NCBI RefSeq assembly: GCF_003477705.1
Contig: NZ_QUDV01000001.1
Span: 310,001-374,000, forward strand
DNA from: Dorea sp. AF36-15AT
GTDB lineage: Bacteria > Bacillota > Clostridia > Lachnospirales > Lachnospiraceae
Direction: 5' to 3'
DNA: 64,000 nucleotides
Shown here: piece after piece, positions 15,982 through 25,663 of the stretch
Layout of the letters: every line of letters begins with the position of its first letter
Position numbering within the stretch: position 1 is the stretch's first letter
The notes under the pieces: generated by a model
Databases searched by the model: none
What the model was told of the DNA's origin: nothing
What the model saw: the letters and a program-made list of their open reading frames with translations, nothing else
Position numbers and translations under genes: made by a program

Positions 15982-17253
15982 GTGAGGGATAAAAAAGCAC
16001 GGATTAAAACAATATTAGCTTTTGGAACGGTATTGATAGTGGTTATGGTGGCGTGGCTTCTAAATCAATTCGATCGCTCCGGGGATGTACTTCCTAATGA
16101 GAATACTACGATAAATCTTTATGGAGAGATGCATGGTTATAAAGAATTTTATGACATTGAATTTCAAGAGTGGAAGAAATTCTATGATGAAGGATGTCGC
16201 AATCTGTTTATAGAATTGCCATATTTTAGCGCTGAGTTTTTGAATGAGTGGATGAAAGAAGATTCGGATGAACTGATTGATAAGTTTTTTGAAGAGATTA
16301 AAGGCACGGCAGGAGATAATGAATATTTTTATGAGTTTTTTCATGAGATAAAAGAATATTGTCCGGAGACGATATTCTATGGAACCGATGTGGGGCATCT
16401 GTACAATACTGCCGGGGTGAGATATCTTAGATATCTGGAAGAAAACGGGCTTACTGATTCTGAGAAGTATTCGTTAGCTAATGAAAATATACAGCAGGGA
16501 ATTACATATTATGAATCCAATGATTCTGCTCGGAGAGAATCGTATATGGTATCCAATTTTATAAATGCTTATGAACGATGTGGTGGTGGCAAAATCATGG
16601 GAATCTATGGAAGCTATCATACAGATTTTCACAATTCTAACGTAATGGTGGTAAAGCTTAAGGAAAAATATGGTGATAGAATGAGTGCAGTCAGAGTAAA
16701 GACAATTGTCTTTGAGCAAATGGACGAGCCGTATGATTTCGGATTTTGTATTACTGGTGTCGTATTCCTGCTGATGTTGTTTGTTCCCAATATCATGTGG
16801 ACGCGTAAGGGGAAACCAATCGGATACGTTGAAAGTGCAAAAAAAGAAAATAAAGTATTGCTGATGTTTGAACGTATTGGGCAGGTCATAGTAAGTACGT
16901 CACTTGTGATTTTTCCGGCACTTAATCCCAAAGTAATGGTACTTGTTGACGGATTGTACTTTGAATGGAAAATTATAATTTGGATGATGGCATTAACTTT
17001 GATGATTTTATATGAATGCTATTGGATGAAATATTTCAAGAGCTCCAAGACGATGAAAGATTATTATAGTTCTTTTATGGGATTTCCGTTAGCAGGGGCG
17101 ACGCTTCCGGTCATGGCGGTATTGCTATTAGGAATTTATTCAGAAAATGTAATTGTAATTTGCTCAGCAATTATTCTTGGAATTGGTCATATCGGAATAC
17201 ATTACATGCATAAGAAAGAGATTAAGCGGAATATGGACAAGTTTATGATTTAA
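15982..17253 (+). CDS. TraB/GumN-like membrane protein
   Basis: 423 aa from a GTG, supported by AAAAGGAG at 15968-15975; the ATG two bases earlier runs into a stop. An N-terminal helix (about 10-28) precedes an outward domain with the TraB/TIKI-like signatures LYGEMHG (about 46-52), FIELPYF, YGTDVGH and IYGSYHTDF. Conserved Glu/His residues are typical of that metal-dependent fold. About six membrane helices follow (from 253: FGFCITGVVFLLMLFVPN, later LVIFPALN, IIIWMMALTLMIL, AGATLPVMAVLLLGIY). Fusion of this domain to a polytopic membrane half is unusual to my knowledge. Substrate unknown. Confidence 0.7.
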   Translation: MRDKKARIKTILAFGTVLIVVMVAWLLNQFDRSGDVLPNENTTINLYGEMHGYKEFYDIEFQEWKKFYDEGCRNLFIELPYFSAEFLNEWMKEDSDELIDKFFEEIKGTAGDNEYFYEFFHEIKEYCPETIFYGTDVGHLYNTAGVRYLRYLEENGLTDSEKYSLANENIQQGITYYESNDSARRESYMVSNFINAYERCGGGKIMGIYGSYHTDFHNSNVMVVKLKEKYGDRMSAVRVKTIVFEQMDEPYDFGFCITGVVFLLMLFVPNIMWTRKGKPIGYVESAKKENKVLLMFERIGQVIVSTSLVIFPALNPKVMVLVDGLYFEWKIIIWMMALTLMILYECYWMKYFKSSKTMKDYYSSFMGFPLAGATLPVMAVLLLGIYSENVIVICSAIILGIGHIGIHYMHKKEIKRNMDKFMI

Positions 17254-17287
17254 GGATAGAATGATTTGCAAGAGGAGTGCTAGAATC

Positions 17288-18469
17288 ATGAATGAAAAAT
17301 ACCCCATGCTCTTGTCACCGGGCAGCATTGGAAAAGTAGAATTGAAAAACAGAATCGTCATGAGTGCTATGGGGATGAATCAGTCGGACGATGGCTTTGT
17401 CAATGACGCAGTGATTGAACATTATGTTGCCAGAGCCAGAGGCGGTGTCGGACTTATCGTTGTGGAAGTTACTTGTATTGATGCACCACTGGGGAAAAAT
17501 ACAGGAAATCCGCTCATTCTTGATGATGACAAATACATTCCCGGGATGCAGAGGCTGACAGATGCGATTCATGCAGAGGGAGCAAAATGTTTCCTGCAGA
17601 TCAGTCATGCCGGGCGTGGAGCATTTCGCAGGATAACGGGCATGCAGCCGGTTGCACCGAGTGCAGTGGCAATGCCGTATTCTACGATGATGGAGTTGTC
17701 GAATGAGACACCGAGAGAGCTTACTGTTGAAGAGATTCATAACATTGAAGAAAAGTATGCGCAGGCAGCACTTCGGGCGAAAAAGTCAGGATTTGATGGC
17801 GTGGAAATTCACAGCACAGGATATTATCTTGGACAGCAGTTTTTGTCTTCCGTGGCAAATGTGCGGACGGATGAGTATGGTGGCAGCAGAGAGAACCGAA
17901 TTCGGTTTCATCTGAACATCATACAGAGAATCCGTGAACTTTGTGGGAATGATTTTCCAATCGTGGTGAAGCTCAGTGCTGCAGAAAGCGGAAAAGATGC
18001 CGGAATCACCGTGAAGGATGGCATTTATTACGCGAAAAGGCTGCAGGATGCGGGCGTGGATGCGCTTGAAGTTCTAGCAGGCGTGTGGAGCAGTGAGAAA
18101 GAGAATACCGTGAAGGGTTCAGAAACAGAATGCCAGACAGCGGGTCTGTGCCGGATTCTGAAGCAGGGGATTCGTAAAATGACGGGGAAGGCTCCTGTGA
18201 TAAAAACGATCGGCGGCGGACAAGTGCAGCATCCGCAGGAAGCAGAGCAGGTACTTGAATTGCATCAGTGCGAGTTCATTTTTGTGGGAAGAGAATTACT
18301 GGTACAGCCGGATTTTGTAAAACTGATTGAAGAAGAAAGAGAAGATGAGATTAAGCATTGCATTGGATGCGGAACCTGTTCGCGTGTGCAGCTTCAGAAG
18401 AATGAGGCATGCAGGTGTGTGTTGAATCCTCAGGTTGGACGAAAAATAAAGGAGAACAGAGTATTATGA
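17288..18469 (+). CDS. Old-yellow-enzyme family NADH:flavin oxidoreductase, short form
   Basis: 393 aa from the ATG at 17288, placed by AGAGGAG at 17271-17277. The FMN-binding barrel is complete: LKNRIVMSAMGMN at the start, FLQISHAGRG, GFDGVEIHSTGYYLGQQFLS, and IKTIGGGQ plus FVGRELLVQPD near the end. It ends with an iron-sulfur type CIGCGTCSRVQLQKNEACRCVLNP. The large enzymes of the family (2-enoate reductase, BaiCD/BaiH type) carry a further FAD/NAD domain of about 250 residues, absent here. It overlaps the following dehydrogenase by four bases (ATGA), so the two probably act on the same molecule, reducing an activated double bond and a ketone. The substrate is unknown. Confidence 0.85.
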   Translation: MNEKYPMLLSPGSIGKVELKNRIVMSAMGMNQSDDGFVNDAVIEHYVARARGGVGLIVVEVTCIDAPLGKNTGNPLILDDDKYIPGMQRLTDAIHAEGAKCFLQISHAGRGAFRRITGMQPVAPSAVAMPYSTMMELSNETPRELTVEEIHNIEEKYAQAALRAKKSGFDGVEIHSTGYYLGQQFLSSVANVRTDEYGGSRENRIRFHLNIIQRIRELCGNDFPIVVKLSAAESGKDAGITVKDGIYYAKRLQDAGVDALEVLAGVWSSEKENTVKGSETECQTAGLCRILKQGIRKMTGKAPVIKTIGGGQVQHPQEAEQVLELHQCEFIFVGRELLVQPDFVKLIEEEREDEIKHCIGCGTCSRVQLQKNEACRCVLNPQVGRKIKENRVL

Positions 18470-19272
18470 AATGTGAAGGGAAAATAGCATTGGTTACAGG
18501 TTGTACTAGCGGCATCGGTAAAGCAACGATGTACAAACTGCTGGAAGAGGGTGCAGATGTCTATATGTTAGTTCGTAATCTGAAACGAGGGAAAAAACTT
18601 GCGGAAGCGACAGAAGAAAAATATCCGGGAAAGGTAAGAGGAGTCCTTTATTTTGAATGTGATAAGTTGGAAACTATAGAATCTTCAATCAAGGAAGCAT
18701 ATGAGGATGCCGGCAGAATCGACATTTTTATTAATAATGCGATTGGTGGAGCCTCTGCGGCAAAGGATAATCTTACGGTGACTGAGACCAGTCATGAGAC
18801 TTGTATGGGATTGATGGAATCTATCCTGGGCGTCAGTGCAGAGTGCGCCAGAGTGGTAATTCCGCTGATGATCGCGGGAGGCGGAGGCTCGATCGTTAAT
18901 GTATCGTCATCCACAGGAGTTCAGCCGGATGTGTCTCGTACCTACTATGGAGTCGCAAAAGCGGCGGTAAATATGCTGACGCAGCAGATTGCGGTTCAGT
19001 ACGGAAGACAGGGAATTCGGTGCAATGCAGTTCTGCCGGGATTTACCGTGTCGAAAGCGACCGAGAAAGCCATGCCGAAAGAATTTAAGGAAGCGTGGCT
19101 GAAGCATACACTGATCAGACGGCTTGGCACACCACAGGATCAGGCGAATGCAATCGTATTTCTGGCATCGGATGAAGCATCCTGGATCACCGGACATCTG
19201 ATGGAAGTGTGTGGCGGTTATGGACTGGCAGCAAATATGTATGGTGACATTGTGGAGCCTCCGAAGGTGTAA
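18466..19272 (+). CDS. Short-chain dehydrogenase/reductase
   Basis: 268 aa from the ATG at 18466, overlapping the upstream stop. The Rossmann motif is LVTGCTSGIGKAT, the NNAG-like motif is INNAIGG, and the catalytic set is Ser in VSSSTG with Tyr and Lys in YYGVAKAAV. The C-terminal WITGHLMEVCGGYGL is typical of classical SDRs. The R-N-L after the second strand (VRNLKRGK) suggests NADP(H) rather than NAD(H). Close families include 3-oxoacyl-ACP reductases and hydroxysteroid dehydrogenases; which applies cannot be told. The coupling to a short ene-reductase favours a secondary, not fatty-acid, role. Confidence 0.87.
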   Translation: MKCEGKIALVTGCTSGIGKATMYKLLEEGADVYMLVRNLKRGKKLAEATEEKYPGKVRGVLYFECDKLETIESSIKEAYEDAGRIDIFINNAIGGASAAKDNLTVTETSHETCMGLMESILGVSAECARVVIPLMIAGGGGSIVNVSSSTGVQPDVSRTYYGVAKAAVNMLTQQIAVQYGRQGIRCNAVLPGFTVSKATEKAMPKEFKEAWLKHTLIRRLGTPQDQANAIVFLASDEASWITGHLMEVCGGYGLAANMYGDIVEPPKV

Positions 19273-19296
19273 TATTGGAAAATGAAAAACTGATGT

Positions 19297-19339
19297 AAGG
19301 ATACTTTTTGGCATTTTTGTAAAGAGGTATCCTTTTTGA
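19297..19339 (+). terminator. Rho-independent terminator before the CRISPR locus
   Basis: An 8-bp stem AAGGATAC / GTATCCTT with a 22-base loop is followed by TTTTTGAT. It separates the reductase pair from the cas genes. Confidence 0.7.
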
Positions 19340-19411
19340 TTTAAAATAAAATGAAAAATATTGTAAAAAATTAAAAATGTCTGAAAAATTATGTTAAAAT
19401 CTGGTGATATT

Positions 19412-19420
19412 TGCTACAAT
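19412..19420 (+). promoter_or_regulatory. Extended -10 promoter of the cas operon
   Basis: TTGCTACAAT (TG, one base, TACAAT at 19415-19420) lies about 60 bases before the cas6 start. The -35 region is poor, as common for extended -10 promoters. Confidence 0.45.
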
Positions 19421-19478
19421 GAATTTATACAAATTGAAGAAAAGGTTTGTGTATGATAAAAGAAAATGTGAGGATATT

Positions 19479-20225
19479 ATGCTGGCAAGGATAGAGATGA
19501 GATTAAAAAGTTCAGAAAAATTAGCATATCAGATGAGTTCGCTTTTTCATGGAGCATTAATGGAAATGCTTCCAATGGATTATGCAGAGTATCTACATTT
19601 GTCCCAGTTGCATCCATATACGCAACATTTAGAGTGCCGAAATGGAGAATGGTATTGGATTGTATCGTGCTTAAATCGAGAGGCGGTGCAGAAGATTATT
19701 AAGGGTGCTTTGTGGACGTTAGAGAGTATTGAGATAAAAAAACAAAAGATTCATATCGATATTGTAGATAAAAAATATAAAGAAATGGCATATCGAGAAT
19801 TGATGGAGCAATTTTATGATAAAGAATATGCCCGGTATATAACTATTCATTTTATATCGCCTACAGCATTTAAACAAAATGGAACATATGTCTTTTATCC
19901 AAATCTGCATTGTATTTTTCAGAGCCTGATGAATAAGTATGATTCGGCAAATGGTGAAGAAGGAATGTTTGATAACGAGACATTAGAGCAGTTGAATGAA
20001 AATGCACAGATAGTTCGATACGATTTGAAAAGTGTTAGCTTTCCGTTGGAAGGAGTACGTATTCCGTCTTTTATTGGCAAAGTGACAATTAAAATTGACG
20101 GAGCACATACAATGGTTAATTTTGCGCATATGCTATTTGTAGTTGGAGAATATTCGGGAGTAGGAATAAAAACATCTTTAGGAATGGGATGTATTAAGAT
20201 ACTGGAAGGGAGGAAAAAAGAGTGA
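19479..20225 (+). CDS. cas6: CRISPR pre-crRNA endoribonuclease Cas6
   Basis: 248 aa from the ATG at 19479 with GAGG five bases before; the frame is open upstream to 19404 but without a ribosome site. N-terminal MLARIEMRLKSSEKLAYQMSSLFHGALMEMLP carries a His (H24) in the expected catalytic place. The C-terminal glycine-rich loop SGVGIKTSLGMGCIKIL is the Cas6 hallmark. Cas6 cuts the precursor within each repeat, leaving an eight-base 5' tag; here the tag would be ACGAAAAC. First gene of the III-A effector operon, overlapping cas10 by four bases. Confidence 0.93.
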   Translation: MLARIEMRLKSSEKLAYQMSSLFHGALMEMLPMDYAEYLHLSQLHPYTQHLECRNGEWYWIVSCLNREAVQKIIKGALWTLESIEIKKQKIHIDIVDKKYKEMAYRELMEQFYDKEYARYITIHFISPTAFKQNGTYVFYPNLHCIFQSLMNKYDSANGEEGMFDNETLEQLNENAQIVRYDLKSVSFPLEGVRIPSFIGKVTIKIDGAHTMVNFAHMLFVVGEYSGVGIKTSLGMGCIKILEGRKKE

Positions 20226-22534
20226 TAGCGGATAAACAAATTAAATTGATTATAGGAAGTCTGCTTCATGATATTGGCAAAGTAGCATATCGCAGCGGTG
20301 ATGGAAGAAATCATAGTGAGAGCGGTTATCAATATCTTAAAGCAGAAACACATATATCTGATGAAGAAATTTTGGAATGTATCAGATATCATCATGGAAT
20401 ATATTTGCGGAAAGCGGATATTTCAAAGGATTCTAATGCATATTTAACGTACTATGCAGATAATGTGGCTGCTTTTGCAGATCGACGAGAAAAGGATGAA
20501 AAGGAAGAAGGTTTTGATAAATCAATTCCATTGGATAGTGTGTTTAACATTTTGAATGGAAATCATGAAAAAAAGCATTATGCTATGCAGATATTACAGC
20601 CTAAGGGAGATATTAATTATCCAACAGATGATGATGTGAGTCTGGATGATCATTTTTATCGGGAAGTTATACGGAATATTACAGATAACTTGAAAGGAAT
20701 AGAAATCAGTGAAGAGTATTTGAATTCATTATTATCAGTTTTGGAAGCTAATTTGACTTATATTCCGTCATCTACATCTAAGCGTGAATTGGCAGATATA
20801 TCACTTTATGATCATGTAAAAATGACAGCAGCCATTGCAAGCTGTGTGGAACAGTATCTGTTAGAAGATGGGGAAAAGGATTATAAAAAACGTCTGTTAG
20901 AACGAGCACGGCAGTCTTATGATGAAAAAATGTTTCTGCTATATTCAATGGATATATCAGGAATACAAAAATTTATATACACAGTTGGTGAACAGGGAGC
21001 TCTTCGTGGACTTCGTGCAAGAAGTTTTTATCTGGAAATTATGATGGAGCACATTGTAGATGAATTGTTGAGCAGAGTTGCATTGTCAAGAGCAAATCTG
21101 ATTTATACTGGAGGCGGTCATTGTTATATATTATTTCCGAATACAGAAAATGTGCGGAAATTGGTTGAAACATATCAAAAAGAATTGAATAAATGGCTCA
21201 TGGACACATTTGGAACAGCACTATATGTTGCAGGGGGATATGCGCAGGCCAGTGCAAATGCGCTTCGTAATGTACCGGAAGGTAGTTACGAAGAATTGTA
21301 TTTAACAATTTCACGTATGATTTCGAGCAAAAAGTCAAATCGTTATACAGCGGAGGATATATACAGACTGAATCATCGAAAAAAACGCGATGGAGAAAGA
21401 GAATGTAAAGTCTGCCGTCGTCTTGCACAATTGGAGGGTGATAAATGTGACTTGTGCAATTCACTTGAAAAAATGTCAGGAAACATTTTGTATAAGGACT
21501 ATTTTGTGGTAACTAGTAATCCGAAAGAAGGGGCATTGCCATTGCCGGGTGACAGATATTTACTTGCTGGTGAAAAATCAGATGTATTGAGATGGATGGA
21601 TCAGATTGATTATGTGCGGTCTTACACAAAAAATGATATTTATACGGGGAAACATGTGGCTACAAAATTGTGGGTTGGAAGCTACACGACGGGGGATACA
21701 TTTGAAAAACTGGCAGATAAATCCAGTGGTGTCAAGCGGATTGGAATATTGCGTGCTGATGTAGATAACCTTGGAACAACGTTTGTGAGAGGATTCCAGC
21801 AGAATGATGGAGATAATACTTATGTAACCTTATCAAGAACGGCTGCATTATCTCGACAATTATCACTTTTCTTTAAACTTTATATTAATAAAATATTGGA
21901 GAATGGAAATTCGATGCTGTTATCAGATGGTGGTGCGAGAAATGTAACAATTGTGTATTCAGGTGGGGATGATGTGTTCCTGGCAGGTTCCTGGAATGAT
22001 GTTGTGGCGGCATTTGTGGATATAAGATCAGCATTGGAAAAATTCACACAGGGGACATTGACAATTTCAGGAGGAATAGGCGTGTATCCTTCAAAGTATC
22101 CAGTAAATATTATGGCGAAAGAGGTTGAACAATTAGAAGATGCATCAAAACAGGCAGATAATAAAAATGCAGTCACAGTCTTTTCAAAGGAACACACATA
22201 TTCATGGGCGGATTTTATTTCGTCAGTACTTGGAGAGAAGTTTCAAGTTATTGATGCTTATTTTGGTCAGGCAGAAGAGCATGGAATGGCATTTTTATAT
22301 CATCTTACAGAACTGTTAAGAGAGGATAAGGATAAAATCAATTTTGCCAGATATGTTTATTTGCTGGCGAGGATGGAGCCTGATGAGGAACAAGAAGAGC
22401 AGCATAGAGCAGCATATCGCAAATTTTCTAAAGAAATGTATGAGTGGAGTAAGAATGCAGCAGATCGAAGAGAATTGATTACAGCGATTTATCTATATGT
22501 GTATTTGAATCGAGAAAGAGAGGAAAATGAGTGA
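20222..22534 (+). CDS. csm1: Type III-A large subunit Cas10/Csm1
   Basis: 770 aa from a GTG (GTGA overlap with cas6). The HD nuclease domain is intact (LLHDIGKVAYRSG, H16-D17, then HHGIY), a four-cysteine zinc element lies near 395-415 (CKVCRRL, CDLC), and the palm cyclase motif GGDD is at 581-584 (YSGGDDVFLAG). Both DNase and cyclic oligoadenylate synthesis are therefore predicted active. It senses target RNA in the Csm complex and makes the second messenger for Csm6, encoded at 28741. Confidence 0.96.
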   Translation: MIADKQIKLIIGSLLHDIGKVAYRSGDGRNHSESGYQYLKAETHISDEEILECIRYHHGIYLRKADISKDSNAYLTYYADNVAAFADRREKDEKEEGFDKSIPLDSVFNILNGNHEKKHYAMQILQPKGDINYPTDDDVSLDDHFYREVIRNITDNLKGIEISEEYLNSLLSVLEANLTYIPSSTSKRELADISLYDHVKMTAAIASCVEQYLLEDGEKDYKKRLLERARQSYDEKMFLLYSMDISGIQKFIYTVGEQGALRGLRARSFYLEIMMEHIVDELLSRVALSRANLIYTGGGHCYILFPNTENVRKLVETYQKELNKWLMDTFGTALYVAGGYAQASANALRNVPEGSYEELYLTISRMISSKKSNRYTAEDIYRLNHRKKRDGERECKVCRRLAQLEGDKCDLCNSLEKMSGNILYKDYFVVTSNPKEGALPLPGDRYLLAGEKSDVLRWMDQIDYVRSYTKNDIYTGKHVATKLWVGSYTTGDTFEKLADKSSGVKRIGILRADVDNLGTTFVRGFQQNDGDNTYVTLSRTAALSRQLSLFFKLYINKILENGNSMLLSDGGARNVTIVYSGGDDVFLAGSWNDVVAAFVDIRSALEKFTQGTLTISGGIGVYPSKYPVNIMAKEVEQLEDASKQADNKNAVTVFSKEHTYSWADFISSVLGEKFQVIDAYFGQAEEHGMAFLYHLTELLREDKDKINFARYVYLLARMEPDEEQEEQHRAAYRKFSKEMYEWSKNAADRRELITAIYLYVYLNREREENE

Positions 22535-22938
22535 TGAAATTAACAGAGGATAATTATGTGGAAATTGCAGAACATGCGATACAAAATTTGTGTATGCAAA
22601 AGGATAAACGCGGCAAAATAGTGAACTTAGTTACAACGTCTAAGATTCGAAATCTACTGGCAATGACAGCAGGTATATATAATGAAGTTGTGAATATGCA
22701 GAATGATAAACTGCCGGCAGATATTATAGGACGCATTAATTATCTGAAAATTCGATTTGTGTACGAAGCCGGACGAGAACCATTGGTTGGTAAATTAGTA
22801 GAAGAGGCTGATATATTGAAATGTCTGGATGAAATTAAAGGAAGCAGAAGCAGGTATATATTGTTCAGCAGGTATATGGAAGCTCTGGTAGCATACAGAA
22901 AATATTATGGTAAGCTCAACGGAATGAAAGATGAATAA
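22534..22938 (+). CDS. csm2: Type III-A small subunit Csm2
   Basis: 134 aa from the ATG at 22534, overlapping the csm1 stop; a GTG three bases earlier is possible. Alpha-helical sequence with KIRNLLAMTAGIYNEV and RINYLKIRFVYEAGRE, the usual Csm2 pattern, followed by FSRYMEALVAYRKYYGK. It forms the inner filament of the Csm complex. Identity rests on the family pattern plus position between csm1 and csm3. Confidence 0.93.
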   Translation: MKLTEDNYVEIAEHAIQNLCMQKDKRGKIVNLVTTSKIRNLLAMTAGIYNEVVNMQNDKLPADIIGRINYLKIRFVYEAGREPLVGKLVEEADILKCLDEIKGSRSRYILFSRYMEALVAYRKYYGKLNGMKDE

Positions 22939-22953
22939 ATGGGAGGTTCAGGT

Positions 22954-23619
22954 ATGTTTGCAAAACTTGAGATAAGTGGAATAATAGAAACAGTAACTGG
23001 ATTACACATAGGAGGCTCTGGAGCATTTTCAGCAATAGGCGCTGTAGATTCGCCGGTTATTTGCGATGAACGTACGAGAACTCCTATGATTCCGGGAAGC
23101 AGTTTAAAAGGGAAAATGAGAACATTGTTAGCGAAAAGATATAATGAGAAGATTGCCGAAAAACCGGATGATGATACGGAATGTCTTATCAGGTTGTTTG
23201 GAAGTGCAAAAAAAGGACACGTACGTACAAGCAAAATCTTATTTAGCGACATGTTTTTAGATAACTGGGAAGAATTGAAACATGCAGGGCTCACAAGCCC
23301 GACAGAAATTAAATTTGAAAACAGTATTAAAAGAACGACGGCTGTGGCTAATCCGCGTCAGATTGAGCGTGTGGTGCGTGGCGCACAGTTTCCAATGCAG
23401 CTGATCTATGAAGTGACAGATGAAGATACTGAGGAACAAATTTTGCATGATATGAAGATATTGAATGATGGGTTTAGATTGTTGGAGTATGATTATCTGG
23501 GCGGTAATGGATCCAGAGGTTATGGGAGAGTTAAAATAAGTGATATAGAGGTCTGCGTAGTTGTCGGCGAAGTATCTGATGATGTGGTTGATCAGTGTCA
23601 GGAAATACTAAATCGTTAA
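22954..23619 (+). CDS. csm3: Type III-A backbone subunit Csm3 (target RNase)
   Basis: 221 aa from the ATG at 22954, with GGAGG at 22942-22946; an ATG at 22939 lies inside that site. RAMP fold with GLHIGGSG, the cleavage aspartate D32 in GAVDSPVI, IPGSSLKGKMRTLL and the C-terminal GGNGSRGYGRVK. Csm3 cuts target RNA at six-base intervals. D32 is present, so RNase activity is expected. Confidence 0.95.
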   Translation: MFAKLEISGIIETVTGLHIGGSGAFSAIGAVDSPVICDERTRTPMIPGSSLKGKMRTLLAKRYNEKIAEKPDDDTECLIRLFGSAKKGHVRTSKILFSDMFLDNWEELKHAGLTSPTEIKFENSIKRTTAVANPRQIERVVRGAQFPMQLIYEVTDEDTEEQILHDMKILNDGFRLLEYDYLGGNGSRGYGRVKISDIEVCVVVGEVSDDVVDQCQEILNR

Positions 23620-23630
23620 AGGAGCGTCTT

Positions 23631-24539
23631 ATGAAATATTCAATTTATAAATTAGAATTTCAGACAGGTGTTCATTTTGGAACAGGAATGCTGAACGAAA
23701 GCACTTATATCTTTCAGGCAGATCAGATGTTCTCAGCATTGTATATTGAAGCATTGAAACTGCATTTAGAACAGAAATTATATGAAGCTGTCAAAAAGAA
23801 CAAATTAAGGATTTCTGACGCATTACCATATGTTGGCCGACACTATATGGTACCTAAACCAATGATTTACATCGAACCAAAAGATCGAGGAGAATCTGAA
23901 CAGAAAAAAGCATATAAGAAGTTGAAATTTCTTCCGATTGAAAAACTTGGAGAATATCTTGATGGAGTGATGGATCTGGCAGATAATCCGATGAACAAAT
24001 TTGGTCAATATTATCAACAGACAATGTCTTTTGTAAGAAATGAGGAGGACACACTTCCATTTCGGGTAGGAACGTTCTATTTCAATAGAGGAAATGGCTT
24101 ATATCTTATTGTGGGATATGCAAGCCGGGATGAAAAGGAATTAGTAGAAGGATTACTGGATGCATTATCTTATACTGGAATTGGCGGGAAAAAGTCGGCT
24201 GGTCTTGGAAAATATAGTTTGAAGACTGGACGTATGCCAGAAGAATTTCGAGAATTTTTAGGTAAAACATCGGATCGTTATCTGCTTTTATCAGGAGCAC
24301 TTCCAACGGATGCGGAATTAGAGAAAGTCTTACAAGGTGCGTCATATCAATTACAGAAGAGATCAGGTTATGTAGGATCGGATAGTTATGCTGATGAATG
24401 GAGGAGAAAGAAAGACTTATACGTATTTGAGTCAGGATCTTGTTTCATGTGTCAATTTGATGGAGATATCTATGACGTATCAGATGGCGGGAATCATCCA
24501 GTTTATCGATATGCCAAACCATTATTTATGGGGGTGTGA
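23631..24539 (+). CDS. csm4: Type III-A subunit Csm4 (5'-tag binding RAMP)
   Basis: 302 aa from the ATG at 23631, with AAAGGAG at 23618-23624. Sequence MKYSIYKLEFQTGVHFGTG, the interior YTGIGGKKSAGLGKYSL glycine-rich loop and position between csm3 and csm5 identify it. It caps the crRNA 5' end and contacts Csm1. Confidence 0.94.
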   Translation: MKYSIYKLEFQTGVHFGTGMLNESTYIFQADQMFSALYIEALKLHLEQKLYEAVKKNKLRISDALPYVGRHYMVPKPMIYIEPKDRGESEQKKAYKKLKFLPIEKLGEYLDGVMDLADNPMNKFGQYYQQTMSFVRNEEDTLPFRVGTFYFNRGNGLYLIVGYASRDEKELVEGLLDALSYTGIGGKKSAGLGKYSLKTGRMPEEFREFLGKTSDRYLLLSGALPTDAELEKVLQGASYQLQKRSGYVGSDSYADEWRRKKDLYVFESGSCFMCQFDGDIYDVSDGGNHPVYRYAKPLFMGV

Positions 24540-24541
24540 GT

Positions 24542-25663
24542 ATGAAAGACTATTTAAAACATTATAGAGTGACGATACGGGCATTATCTCCCATTTATAT
24601 AGGATCTGGTGTACAGCTTGGCAAAAAGGAATATCTTTATATGCCTTGGAATCATCGAGTTATAGTCCCTGATTTTGAAAAAATGTATATGACTGTTCAG
24701 AAAAAGGGATTGCAGAGAGAGTTTGATAGTTACATGATGAATTCGCGTAATAATCTTCCATCGCTTAGTCAATGGATGAAACAGCATCAGTTCCGCAATG
24801 AAGATTATGAAGTGTGGAAACGCTATGAGATGGATGCGGGAGATGCATTTGCTACACAAACTGGAAGACCGAAAGGAATTGACACATTTATTAAGGATGC
24901 GTATGGTAAGCCATATGTACCGGGAAGCAGTATTAAAGGAATGTTTCGGACTGCATTGATTGCGTGGGAGATTCAAAATAATCCGCGATATTATGCCAGA
25001 ACAAAAAGAGAAATTGAACGCAGTGCCAGAGAACGAGCATCGCGAAAACAATGTCTTGCAAAGGAAACAGATTATCTGGAACAGCAAGTGTTGTATACAC
25101 TGAACAGAGATGAAACGAAAGCCGGCAGTGCAGTGAATGACAATATGTCAGGTCTGCATGTGGGAGACAGCGTTCCTATTTCTGTGGAACAATTGACGTT
25201 GTGTCAGAAGATTGATTATACATTAGAGCGAGAAGAAAAATGCCTTCCATTATTGAGGGAAGTTTTGAAACCTGGGACAGAGATTACATTTGACGTATCA
25301 ATTGATACTACATTATGTCCTTATTGCATGGAGGATATAATGGAAGCATTGAATGTGTTTAATGGCATGTGTAATAGATACTTTTATGCAAGATTTTGCA
25401 GAAGTACTAAAGATAAAGATATAATATGGCTTGGAGGTGGAGCAGGATTTCCGTCTAAAACAGTGCATTATGCACTGTTTGGAGGCGATGCATATCGCGT
25501 AATTGATAGTATATTTAAGAATACATTGGGAGTATCGTATAATAAGCATAAACATTCAAAAGATATACGTTTAAAACTTGCACCTCATGTATGTAAATGT
25601 ACAAGATATAATGGTAAACTGTATGATATGGGAAGGGGACAGATATCATATACAGAAACATAG
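24542..25663 (+). CDS. csm5: Type III-A subunit Csm5
   Basis: 373 aa from the ATG at 24542, where GGGGGTG gives better spacing than the GTG at 24536. RAMP features: LSPIYIGSGVQLGKKEY near the N-terminus and YVPGSSIKGMFRTALI. It binds the 3' part of the crRNA and helps recruit trimming nucleases. Last gene before the array leader. Confidence 0.94.
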   Translation: MKDYLKHYRVTIRALSPIYIGSGVQLGKKEYLYMPWNHRVIVPDFEKMYMTVQKKGLQREFDSYMMNSRNNLPSLSQWMKQHQFRNEDYEVWKRYEMDAGDAFATQTGRPKGIDTFIKDAYGKPYVPGSSIKGMFRTALIAWEIQNNPRYYARTKREIERSARERASRKQCLAKETDYLEQQVLYTLNRDETKAGSAVNDNMSGLHVGDSVPISVEQLTLCQKIDYTLEREEKCLPLLREVLKPGTEITFDVSIDTTLCPYCMEDIMEALNVFNGMCNRYFYARFCRSTKDKDIIWLGGGAGFPSKTVHYALFGGDAYRVIDSIFKNTLGVSYNKHKHSKDIRLKLAPHVCKCTRYNGKLYDMGRGQISYTET

